NCBI RefSeq assembly: GCF_031457955.1
Contig: NZ_JAVDXN010000004.1
Coordinates: forward strand, 62,001-126,000
Direction: 5' to 3'
Source: Mixta sp031457955
GTDB lineage: Bacteria > Pseudomonadota > Gammaproteobacteria > Enterobacterales > Enterobacteriaceae
DNA length: 64,000 nucleotides
The position numbers and the translations under genes are program-made. Numbering within the stretch: the stretch's first letter is position 1; each line of letters begins with the position of its first letter. The notes below the pieces were generated by a model. That model saw only the letters and a program-made list of their open reading frames with translations, was not told the DNA's origin and searched no databases. This document shows, piece by piece, positions 43,102 to 51,170 of the stretch.

Positions 43102-44244
43102 ATGAAAAATAGTCTCAATGCCACTAATGCAGGTAGAACTCATTTAGACAGTATGAACATAACGTCGGAAAATGAGTTTACTACAGATAACTCCGCTATA
43201 AATAATAATGCCAGTCAGAAAAAAAATGACTCACAGCAAAAAATAGCTGAACAATTAAAATTTGAAGATCTGGTAAGAAATGTTAATGAGAATAGCAACG
43301 GTATTAATGGGTCCGCTTTGACAAAGCTCATTATTCACGTTGTTAACCAGCGGAGTGATATTGGGAGCATGGATAGCGCTTTTCAGCAATTACAGGGTTC
43401 CTTCGAGACTCTCATTAAGTCGCTAGGGGATAAAACCCAGCAATCAAATGCTGCGCTTGCGTTGCAGGGAACGCCTGGAAATCAGGAGAAAACGCTGCAA
43501 GAGATGGCTGATGGCAGAGAGTTACTGGCGAAGTTTGCTAATTTCGGCGCAGCAGCATCTGCTTTGAGAGAAATATTGAATGACACCACCAAGGCAATTG
43601 AAGATGCCGTTTACAGTTTAGTTGCAATGATGGTTCAGCTAAATACGCTGTATGAAATGCTAAATAAGGTTGCGCGTGAAAAAACAGAGAAAAGTGCTGT
43701 ACAGGCCTGTAAGGCTGCGATTAGTGCGGCGGCATTAAGTATTGTTAAAGAAGTTGGGGGTACCGGAGCACTAACCGTTAAGACAGCGAAGCATATTAAC
43801 AAAACTGAAAAGGCGCATAACGAGATGCTGGATTATAAAAAACAGGCCAGCCTGGTTGAAATGCAAGGTAAGGCACCTAAGTTTGACATTAATGGCAATG
43901 GAGCTAATAACAGAACGGCCGCTAAATTTACTGCAAGCGAACTTGAAAGAAAAGCTGACGAAATCGCAAAATATCTTAAAGCAAAAGATATGACGTTTAC
44001 TAAGAGCAGTACACAATATCAGACGGGTAAAATGGTATCAGATTCTGCTATTAAGATGCAGGAAGCTGAAGGAAATAAAGAATCTAAGCTGACGGAAAAT
44101 GAAGGGAAAAATATCGAGTTCCAGAGAGATGTCGCGCAGAAAACACTCGAACAGTTTACCGCTTCATTAAGGAAATACTTTCAGGCGGTTATGGACTATA
44201 TTCAACAGATTAGAAACAGCCAGCAAAATCTGATGAGTAAATAA
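43102..44244 (+). CDS. sctB: T3SS translocator SctB (SipC/IpaC type)
   Basis: This is the second pore protein. The product has 380 residues (SipC 409). The N-terminal 60 residues are Asn/Ser-rich and probably disordered. A moderately hydrophobic stretch at about 190-225 (AAISAAALSIVKEVGGTGAL) is the expected membrane-inserting region, and a helical C-terminus follows. Assignment rests on position after sctE and on general build. A hairpin follows 16 nt after the stop. Confidence 0.88.
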   Translation: MKNSLNATNAGRTHLDSMNITSENEFTTDNSAINNNASQKKNDSQQKIAEQLKFEDLVRNVNENSNGINGSALTKLIIHVVNQRSDIGSMDSAFQQLQGSFETLIKSLGDKTQQSNAALALQGTPGNQEKTLQEMADGRELLAKFANFGAAASALREILNDTTKAIEDAVYSLVAMMVQLNTLYEMLNKVAREKTEKSAVQACKAAISAAALSIVKEVGGTGALTVKTAKHINKTEKAHNEMLDYKKQASLVEMQGKAPKFDINGNGANNRTAAKFTASELERKADEIAKYLKAKDMTFTKSSTQYQTGKMVSDSAIKMQEAEGNKESKLTENEGKNIEFQRDVAQKTLEQFTASLRKYFQAVMDYIQQIRNSQQNLMSK

Positions 44245-44260
44245 AATCTCTTTTAACGGT

Positions 44261-44286
44261 AGAGTTGGTTTTCATAAACCAACTCT
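44261..44286 (+). terminator. 11-bp hairpin between sctB and sctA
   Basis: AGAGTTGGTTT (44261-44271) and AAACCAACTCT (44276-44286) form a perfect 11-bp stem with a TCAT tetraloop, followed by TTAT. It fills the 58-bp gap between sctB and sctA. It may be a partial terminator or an RNA stabiliser that sets the ratio of tip protein to translocators. Confidence 0.6.
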
Positions 44287-44302
44287 TTATCACGAGGTTA
44301 TT

Positions 44303-45274
44303 ATGACACAAATCTTACCAGGGTACACCTCAGCAATCAAAGGAATGAGTTTAGCCCCACTCTCTAAAGAAAAAGATGCGATGTCCTTTAACTCAGAGGA
44401 TAGCGATCTGCAGCAACCGTTAGAACAAGCCAAAGAAAGAGTGGTGGATGACGGCAAAAAAAATAATGGCTCATCGCCCACGCTGCAAAACCGAGTTGGA
44501 CTGTTACAGGCTCTGGTTGAATTAAAGCAGGGTGGCATTCCGGTTTCTGATGAAAATTATAACGAGGTTTCCGAAAATCTTAATTATTCACTGGCACAGA
44601 AAAAACATTATGTAAGTAATTACATGAACAGTGAAGAGAGGTCAGATATAGAAATTCAGCAACAGATTCAAAGCATTGTAAATGGCACACAAAAGGAATT
44701 TATGGATCCGTTTATGACTGCTTCGCAAAAAATGACTGATTATTACAATGATATTAGTAATTTACGTAATTTATTAAGCGGTAACATTAAACCCGATCCG
44801 GATGATAAAGATAATAAAGGCACGCTCGTTATTAATTCAACGATTTATATTGGCATAAAAGATTTCCTTAAAAAATGGGGAGGCTCCGCTCTTTATCCAA
44901 CGGCAGGCCTTGGGGTCAGTAAAGATGAAGCGCAAGACTGGTGTGCAAAAATGGGGGTTGGAAAAGTGGAATATGCTGGCTCGGGTAAATATAAAGTGAT
45001 TATTGAAAAAACTCCGCTGGAAGATATTTTGAAAGTTTTTGAAGATTACAAAGCCATTGATGCAAACTTTGTCACAGTCCGTAAAATTTCTCAAACTGTT
45101 TACAATAACCTCATGGCCTCAGTGGATACATTTTTGCAAAAAGAACAGGGGAAAATGAATAAAATCGTTAACCAACTGGATTACTATAATAAATTAATCT
45201 CGCAATTACAGGAGAGGCTATCTGAATTTTCTAAACAAATGGCCGATGTCGCGCTTAACTTTTTGCGAGTATAA
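44303..45274 (+). CDS. sctA: T3SS needle-tip protein SctA (SipD/IpaD type)
   Basis: This hydrophilic protein caps the needle and senses the host surface. The product has 323 residues (SipD 343). It has an N-terminal self-chaperoning helical region (about 40-130), then a central coiled coil and mixed domain. KDFLKKWGGSALYPTAGLGVSKDEAQ and the C-terminal helix ending in ADVALNFLRV fit the IpaD/SipD family. It closes the translocator set and precedes the large repeat protein. Confidence 0.92.
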   Translation: MTQILPGYTSAIKGMSLAPLSKEKDAMSFNSEDSDLQQPLEQAKERVVDDGKKNNGSSPTLQNRVGLLQALVELKQGGIPVSDENYNEVSENLNYSLAQKKHYVSNYMNSEERSDIEIQQQIQSIVNGTQKEFMDPFMTASQKMTDYYNDISNLRNLLSGNIKPDPDDKDNKGTLVINSTIYIGIKDFLKKWGGSALYPTAGLGVSKDEAQDWCAKMGVGKVEYAGSGKYKVIIEKTPLEDILKVFEDYKAIDANFVTVRKISQTVYNNLMASVDTFLQKEQGKMNKIVNQLDYYNKLISQLQERLSEFSKQMADVALNFLRV

Positions 45275-45328
45275 ATAATCTTATACTTCGTGGTTTTAGG
45301 AAGGATTGTTTTCATTTAAGGGAATATT

Positions 45329-48300
45329 ATGTCAGGAATTTCTTCTTCGCAAGGATTTCTTTCAATTCAGCAACCAATTGTAGAAACATTCTCTGATCTC
45401 AGAGGGGGAGCCGCTGGTAATTTGACGAATGTAAGAAATTCTGCACTCCAGCCAACCTCTGTAAATGATCCTCAATCAACGACGGAGTCAACAGAAGGCC
45501 AGTTTATACATTTCCAAAATTTTGTTCGGCAAGGATTGGGTTCAGAACCTAAAAGTTTAATGCTTGAAGGTTCGAAGAGTTCGAAAGTTAAAAAAAATAA
45601 AAACAATGCTATAAGACGGGAGCAACGTGAGAAGCTTAAATCAAGTGCAATAAGGTTTATCGATGAATTTCGTGAGAATGGAGTTTTAACTGACTTGACT
45701 GGTAATCCAAGAAATATTATTAATAATAAATATATTGTAAGCGATTTTAAATTAAATATCGGCTTGGTAGATTTTTTACTTAAAGACAAAGTGACATCTG
45801 ATATCATTGGAGAACACCTATATCTTTTTGTTAAACCTGAGAGGAGTAATTATGTCTCCAGCGAAGAGGTTCCCTATGGTGCGCCTGTTTCCACAAGCCC
45901 GAAAGACAATGCCTTAATTAGTCCTCAGTTATCCGAAGGGATGCTACCGAATCCTGATGATATTAAACCGCACGATGATAATCCGCATTCTATACCGGGA
46001 ACGAGTAGCAACAATTTTTTCGACGATAAAGAAAATACGCCTCATCCAAGGGGCACAGCACCAAATACCACAAATATATTTAATAACATTAACAATGACA
46101 ACCGTATATTTAATAATTACCCAATCTATAATCAGAATAATTTTAACTTTTCAGAGCCGAGCACGAATGACGTAAATTCTACCTTTCTGCCAGAAAAAGT
46201 ATTTGTTGCTGGTTATGACCCTGCACAAAAGACGATTGCTCAGCACCTTACGGATAATCTTACATCTTCGGGAGAGCAGAATGATGGCGCTAAAAATATA
46301 GTTAGTCATCTTAAAGCTGTGACTGACGTAGATGTAGGGCCCGGTCATCCTCTATCAGAGAGTAATGCAGATTCAGTTGATCAGCCTGATGGGTTGTCAG
46401 TAGCGGATAATTTTGTCGTAAGGCAAGAAAACGATGATGTCCCTAAAACCACAACTTTTAATCCTGTCGTAGCCTCGAAAACCGAACAGTCTGATTCATT
46501 TAGAGATAGGAAAGGTTCATTTAATGAGGAGGCTAATAAGCGTATAGCATCAACTGATGCTCACGTGCCAGCAGAGCCAGACGCGGCTCAACAGCCGTCA
46601 GTGAGTGCTTCAGAGTCGAGGGATCAAATTGATGGTGTCCGTGGCGGCAATCCCGCAACAGACAACCGTGAAGCCAGGTCCACGATGTCGGATGCAGCAA
46701 AATGGCCGTCAGGAAACATGTCAGGCTCGACGGTTCAGACTGACGGCGCCCGTGGCGGCAATCCCGCAACAGGTAACCGTGAAGCCAGGTCTGCGGTGAC
46801 GGATGCGGCAAAATGGCCGTCAGGAAACATGTCAGGCTCGACGGTTGAGACTGACGGCGCCCGTGGCGGCAATCCCGCAACAGGTAACCGTGAAGCCAGG
46901 TCCACGATGACGGATGCGGCTCAGCCGCTGTCAGGCAGCACTGCACGCCAGGCAATCCAGAAGGGTGGTTATCAGCAGGTAACAGAAAACGGGAAAACGT
47001 CGTGGGTCAAGGTTGATCAGGGTAATCCGCCGTTGTTCCTGTCTGATGGCGGACGGTCATACCGGGGCATGATAATTCCTAATAACAACACGGCGACTGA
47101 TCAACCAGGTTCATACCCCGGAGCTACGGATGCGGCAAAATGGCCGTCAGGAAATATGTCAGGCTCGACGGTTGAGACTGACGGTGTCCGTGGCAGCAAT
47201 CCCGCAACAGACAACCGTAAAGCCAGGTCCACAATGACGGATGCGGCAAAATGGCCGTCAGGAAATATGTCAGGCTCGACGGTTCATACTGACGGTGTCC
47301 GTGGTGGCAATCCTGCAACAGGCGACCGTGAAGCCAGGTCTGCAGTGTTAAATGCAGCAAAGAGGCCGTCAGGAAGTCTATCAGGCTCGACGGTTCAGAT
47401 TGACGGCGCCCGTGGCAGCAATCCTGCAACAGGTAACCGTGAAGCCAGGTCCACGATGACGGATGCGGCAAAATGGCCGTCAGGAAACATGTCAGGCTCG
47501 ACGGTTCAGACTGACGGCGCCCGTGGCAGCAATCCCGCAACAAACAACAGTGAAACCAAATCTGCAACGACGAATGCGGCTCAGCCGCTGTCAGGCAGCA
47601 CTGCACGCCAGGCAATCCAGAAGGGTGGTTATCAGCAGGTAACAGAAAACGGGAAAACGTCGTGGGTCAAGGTTGGTCAGGGTAATCCGCCGTTGTTCCT
47701 GTCTGATGGCGGACGGTCATACCGGGGCATGATAATTCCTAATAACAACACGGCGACTGATCAACCAGGTTCATACCCCGGAGCTACGGATGCGGCAAAA
47801 TGGCCGTCAGGAAATCTATCAGGATCGACGGTTCAGACTGACGGTGTCCGTGGTGGCAATCCCGTCACAGACAACCGTGAAACCGGATCTGCAGTGTTAA
47901 ATGCAGCAAAGAGGCCGTCAGGAAGTCTATCAGGCTCGACGGTTGAGACTGACGGTGTCCGTGGCAGCAATCCCACAACAGGCAACCGTGAAGCCAGGTC
48001 CACGATGACGGATGCAGCAAAGAGGCCGTCAGGAAGTCTATCAGGATCGACGGTTGAGACTGACGGTGCCCGTGGCGGCAATCCCGCAACAGACAACAGT
48101 GAAGTCAGATCTACAATGAGGGATGCTGCTCAACAGTCGTCAGTAAACACTGCACATCAGTCAGTTCAGACTGACGGTGCCCGTGGCGGCAATCCCGTAA
48201 CAGACAACCGTGAAGCCAGGTCTGCAGTGTTAAATGCAGCAAAGAGGCCGTCAGGAAATATGTCAGGATCGACGCTTCAGACTGACGGCGCCCGTGGTGG

Positions 48301-49813
48301 CAATCCCGTCACAGACAACCGTGAAACCAGGTCTGCAGTGTTAAATGCAGCAAAGAGGCCGTCAGGAAATATGTCAGGATCGACGGTTCAGACTGACGGC
48401 GCCCGTGGCAGCAATCCTGCAACAGGCGACCGTGAAGCCAGGTCTGCAGTGTTAAATGCAGCAAAGAGGCCGTCAGGAAGTCTATCAGGCTCGACGCTTC
48501 AGACTGACGGCGCCCGTGGCAGCAATCCCGCAACAGACAACCGTAAAGCCAGGTCCACAATGACGGATGCGGCAAAATGGCCGTCAGGAAATATGTCAGG
48601 ATCGACGGTTGAGACTGACGGCGCCCGTGGCGGCAATCCCGTAACAGACAACCGTAAAGCCAGGTCCACGATGACGGATGCAGCAACGAGGCCGTCAGGA
48701 AATATGTCAGGCTCGACGGTTCATACTGACGGCGCCCCTGGCGGCAATCCCGCAACAGGTAACCGTGAAGCCAGGTCTGCGGTGACGGATGCGGCAAAAT
48801 GGCCGTCAGGAAATCTATCAGGATCGACGGTTCAGACTGACGGCGCCCCTGGCAGCAATCCCGCAACAGGCAACCGTGAAACCAGGTCCACGATGACGGA
48901 TGCGGCAAAATGGCCGTCAGGAAATATGTCAGGATCGACGGTTGAGACTGACGGTGCCCGAGGCGGCAATCCCGCAACAGGTAACCGTGAAGCCAGGTCT
49001 GCAGTGTTAAATGCAGCAAAGAGGCCGTCAGGAAGTCTATCAGGCTCGACGGTTGAGACTGACGGCGCCCGAGGCAGCAATCCTGCAACAAACAACAGTG
49101 AAACCAAATCTGCGACGACGAATACAGCCCCGTCGCCGTCAGGCAGCACTGCACAACAGGCAATCCAGAAGGGTGGCTATCAGCAGATAACAGAAAACGG
49201 CAAAACGTCGTGGGTCAAAATCGGCCAGGAAAATCCGCCATTGTTCCTGTCTGAGGGCGGGCGGTCATACCGGGGCATGGTTGTTTCCCGTCAAGGTGCG
49301 ACGGCTGATAAACCCACCGTGCGCCAGTCAGTTCAGACTGACGGCGCCCCTGGCAGCAATCCCGCAACAGGCAACCGTGAAACCAGGTCTGCAGTGACGG
49401 ATGCAGCAAAGAGGCCGTCAGGAAGTCTATCAGGATCGACGGTTCAGGCTGACGGTGCCCGTGGCGGCAATCCTGCAACAGGCAACCGTGAAGCCAGGTC
49501 TGCAGTGTTAAATGCAGCAAAGAGGCCGTCAGGAAGTATTGCCAGGCAGGTTGTTCAGACCGATAACGCCCGTGGCAGTAATCCCGCAGCAGCCAGCCTT
49601 AAAACCGAATCTGCAGCAGCGGATGCAACTCAGCCGCTTTCAGAAAGCACTTCAGGGGCGGAAGTTCAGAATGGCCCCTGGCAAAAAGTAATAAAAAACG
49701 GCAAAACATTGTGGACTAATGAACGACAGGGGGTAAAGGTAAGCCTCTCTGAAGCGGGAGTTACGTACCGGGGAATGAATATCCCAAACGTTAAAGCTAA
49801 AAAGTTTAACTAG
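45329..49813 (+). CDS. Very large repeat protein, probable secreted T3SS effector
   Basis: The product has 1494 residues with no signal peptide and no membrane helix. Residues 1-417 are non-repetitive: a Ser/Gln-rich start typical of type III signals, a basic segment near 86-103, and an Asn-rich stretch at about 246-276. Residues 418-1494 are entirely two repeat types: 21 units of 37 residues (consensus DAAKxPSGxMSGSTVQTDGARGxNPATxNREARSxxT, read in two parts) and four copies of a second module (C1 529-600, C2 749-820, C3 1265-1357, C4 1432-1494). It stands where SPI-1 has sipA, downstream of the tip gene, so it is probably exported with help of the InvB-type chaperone. Its function is unknown; a hydrophilic, likely extended rod or adhesive role is only a guess. 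The frame is open throughout, without frameshift. Confidence 0.85.
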   Translation: MSGISSSQGFLSIQQPIVETFSDLRGGAAGNLTNVRNSALQPTSVNDPQSTTESTEGQFIHFQNFVRQGLGSEPKSLMLEGSKSSKVKKNKNNAIRREQREKLKSSAIRFIDEFRENGVLTDLTGNPRNIINNKYIVSDFKLNIGLVDFLLKDKVTSDIIGEHLYLFVKPERSNYVSSEEVPYGAPVSTSPKDNALISPQLSEGMLPNPDDIKPHDDNPHSIPGTSSNNFFDDKENTPHPRGTAPNTTNIFNNINNDNRIFNNYPIYNQNNFNFSEPSTNDVNSTFLPEKVFVAGYDPAQKTIAQHLTDNLTSSGEQNDGAKNIVSHLKAVTDVDVGPGHPLSESNADSVDQPDGLSVADNFVVRQENDDVPKTTTFNPVVASKTEQSDSFRDRKGSFNEEANKRIASTDAHVPAEPDAAQQPSVSASESRDQIDGVRGGNPATDNREARSTMSDAAKWPSGNMSGSTVQTDGARGGNPATGNREARSAVTDAAKWPSGNMSGSTVETDGARGGNPATGNREARSTMTDAAQPLSGSTARQAIQKGGYQQVTENGKTSWVKVDQGNPPLFLSDGGRSYRGMIIPNNNTATDQPGSYPGATDAAKWPSGNMSGSTVETDGVRGSNPATDNRKARSTMTDAAKWPSGNMSGSTVHTDGVRGGNPATGDREARSAVLNAAKRPSGSLSGSTVQIDGARGSNPATGNREARSTMTDAAKWPSGNMSGSTVQTDGARGSNPATNNSETKSATTNAAQPLSGSTARQAIQKGGYQQVTENGKTSWVKVGQGNPPLFLSDGGRSYRGMIIPNNNTATDQPGSYPGATDAAKWPSGNLSGSTVQTDGVRGGNPVTDNRETGSAVLNAAKRPSGSLSGSTVETDGVRGSNPTTGNREARSTMTDAAKRPSGSLSGSTVETDGARGGNPATDNSEVRSTMRDAAQQSSVNTAHQSVQTDGARGGNPVTDNREARSAVLNAAKRPSGNMSGSTLQTDGARGGNPVTDNRETRSAVLNAAKRPSGNMSGSTVQTDGARGSNPATGDREARSAVLNAAKRPSGSLSGSTLQTDGARGSNPATDNRKARSTMTDAAKWPSGNMSGSTVETDGARGGNPVTDNRKARSTMTDAATRPSGNMSGSTVHTDGAPGGNPATGNREARSAVTDAAKWPSGNLSGSTVQTDGAPGSNPATGNRETRSTMTDAAKWPSGNMSGSTVETDGARGGNPATGNREARSAVLNAAKRPSGSLSGSTVETDGARGSNPATNNSETKSATTNTAPSPSGSTAQQAIQKGGYQQITENGKTSWVKIGQENPPLFLSEGGRSYRGMVVSRQGATADKPTVRQSVQTDGAPGSNPATGNRETRSAVTDAAKRPSGSLSGSTVQADGARGGNPATGNREARSAVLNAAKRPSGSIARQVVQTDNARGSNPAAASLKTESAAADATQPLSESTSGAEVQNGPWQKVIKNGKTLWTNERQGVKVSLSEAGVTYRGMNIPNVKAKKFN
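46913..47128 (+). repeat. Module C1 of the repeat protein
   Basis: This 72-residue insert has the core QKGGYQQVTENGKTSWVKV, then GNPPLFLSDGGRSYRGMIIPN. From 46914 to 47155 it is identical at DNA level to 47574-47815 (C2) except for one base (47016 versus 47676), a copy exactly 660 bp away. This shows a very recent duplication or gene conversion. Confidence 0.9.
47573..47788 (+). repeat. Module C2 of the repeat protein
   Basis: A near-identical copy of C1, differing in one residue (Gly for Asp in WVKVGQGN). The C-plus-four-units block between C1 and C2 is 660 bp, or 220 residues. Confidence 0.9.
49121..49399 (+). repeat. Module C3 of the repeat protein (with partial 37-residue unit)
   Basis: A diverged copy (QQITENGKTSWVKIGQENPP, RSYRGMVVSRQG) that runs into the last 25 residues of a 37-residue unit. 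The module and unit are therefore fused here by unequal exchange. Confidence 0.85.
49622..49810 (+). repeat. Terminal, most diverged module C4
   Basis: This last copy (WQKVIKNGKTLWTNERQGVK, then TYRGMNIPN) keeps only the W-x-K, NGKT and YRGM positions of the other modules. It forms the C-terminus of the protein and may be the ancestral copy. Confidence 0.75.
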
Positions 49814-49848
49814 CGCAAGAAAAAGCGACATTATCGCGTAAATAAAAT

Positions 49849-49879
49849 TATGCGACGGTAGTAAAATCGCCGTCGCATA
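49849..49879 (+). terminator. Hairpin after the repeat-protein gene
   Basis: TATGCGACGG (49849-49858) and CCGTCGCATA (49870-49879) form a 10-bp stem with an 11-nt loop, 36 nt after the stop. No long T-run follows. The remaining gap to the regulator gene (49880-50141) shows no further gene or clear signal. Confidence 0.65.
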
Positions 49880-50141
49880 GTCCTGACTATTTGTATACTT
49901 CTGATATGTTAATTATATATGTGTCTTTATAGATTGTTTGAGTTATTCATTAATCTGATAGTAAGGGTCAGAACTGCTTTGGTTATTTTACTGGCTTAGG
50001 TGCTATGGGGATGTTAAATGCTTAGAGGTATTGAATGCGCGTTCGATGAAAAAATAGATCATTTCCGGATGTGAAATGCGTACTGGAATATGAAAGCCTC
50101 AGCAGGTTTTTTAAGTGTACATGCTGATAAGCTGATTTGTG

Positions 50142-50579
50142 CTAATCCTGTTCTATTGATGATTCTACATATTTGAATTTATAACTTATGTTATCGGCTC
50201 CCACTACCACACACGAATGCGGCGTGAAGTTGGTGGCGCAACCAGGCCTGTTTTTATCTCTTTCTGGTTTAACGATAGTTACATTGCTAATAAACTGATA
50301 GCCACGACCATAAACCGTTTTGATAAATTTTATGGAGCTATGATTTTTAAGTTCTTTTCTTATTACATAGATGCATCGGCATAAAGATTCATCAGAAACA
50401 ATGCCTCTACTCCACACCATTTCAATGATGTCGCTTTTAGTTACTATTTCGCCCGGACGGCTAACCAGAACTTCAAGAACCTTTAACTCTTTTGGACCGA
50501 GGTGAACAGACTGGGATTCTTTATAATATAGTCCGTTACGGGGGCATAGCGTAAAACCCCCAAAAACATACTTATTCAT
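50142..50579 (-). CDS. Winged-helix regulator, ToxR/HilA type, without receiver or TPR domain
   Basis: The product has 145 residues from ATG 50579, chosen because GTGGAG lies 8 nt upstream; the GTG two codons earlier has no usable spacing. Residues 8-100 are an OmpR/PhoB-type winged helix (HLGPKELKVLEVLVSRPGEIV, then SLCRCIYVIRKELKN and TVYGRGYQF). There is no receiver domain, and the C-terminal 45 residues are unrecognised. HilA, the SPI-1 activator, has the same DNA-binding fold but is 553 residues. It is a likely island regulator, on the strand opposite to the structural genes. Confidence 0.8.
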   Translation of the reverse strand: MNKYVFGGFTLCPRNGLYYKESQSVHLGPKELKVLEVLVSRPGEIVTKSDIIEMVWSRGIVSDESLCRCIYVIRKELKNHSSIKFIKTVYGRGYQFISNVTIVKPERDKNRPGCATNFTPHSCVVVGADNISYKFKYVESSIEQD

Positions 50580-51170
50580 ACACACAGCTCCACCGCTTGT
50601 CTTCTAAGTAACGCGATAATGAACTAAGGATGATGCAGAAAACAAGTAATTTCCAATAGATTGGGCTTAATTAAAAGTGTTTAATATCAATCTAAATTCA
50701 TATAAAACAAAAAATCATTTATAATCATAGAGTTGATTTTTTTGCTCCATTTTCTTATAAGATTGTAATTCTTGGTTTAGGGGCGCGTAATAATTCTTTT
50801 CCTGGGGATAATGTTGTAATTGTTCACAAAAGTTTAGGTGAAAAATAAACGAATATTATACATTAAGACAATGCCTCCATATCCAATGACGTCTGCGTTT
50901 TGAAGCCTTCTTCCGTTGATGGTAGTGAGTTATCCTAAGATTGATAGTTCCTCGCTACACGAAGAACCATCAATAATGCCAATTTAAGGTTTGCTCTTGT
51001 CAGTAAAACCATAGCCATCACATGAACCTTTCTGGCTTTATAAATATACGTTGTATCTTTATAGGTTGCTGGAGATCAAAAAAAAAGCAGGATAAATAAT
51101 CTGAAGGCATAACGCTGGGAAAAAGATGATATAGCAGCCCACAAGATTACTTTGCACAGTTTTTAGATTG
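50580..51170. other. A+T-rich non-coding stretch with two hairpins
   Basis: No supported gene lies in these 590 bp. A compound inverted repeat spans 50916-50973: TTGATGGT (50916-50923) with ACCATCAA (50966-50973), and an inner pair GTAGTGAG/CTCGCTAC with one mismatch or wobble. A second hairpin is at 51039-51063, an 11-bp stem with one mismatch and a GTT loop. The regulator's promoter should lie at the left end. Decayed insertion sequence or a small RNA are possible. Confidence 0.4.

Larger units (their letters stand above)
46580..49813 (+). repeat. Tandem 111-bp repeat array with four interspersed modules
   Basis: The array counts exactly: three 111-bp units (46580-46912), module C1 (46913-47128), four units, module C2 (47573-47788), twelve units (47789-49120), module C3 (49121-49399, which ends in a partial unit), two units (49400-49621), and module C4 (49622 to the stop). 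Units differ by blocks (KWPSGNM, KRPSGSL, QTDGARGG, ETDGVRGS and so on) that are shuffled between copies, as expected from repeated recombination. It is coding and lies inside one gene; it is not a CRISPR. Confidence 0.95.

Noticed and set aside
46533..49520. Minus-strand open frames of 101-284 codons in the repeat array
   Set aside because: They are antisense shadows kept open by the 111-bp period; the translations are low-complexity, with no start signals and no family.
46580..49621. CRISPR-like appearance of regularly spaced repeats
   Set aside because: Units are contiguous 111-bp coding repeats without unique spacers, inside one long reading frame, and no cas gene is near.
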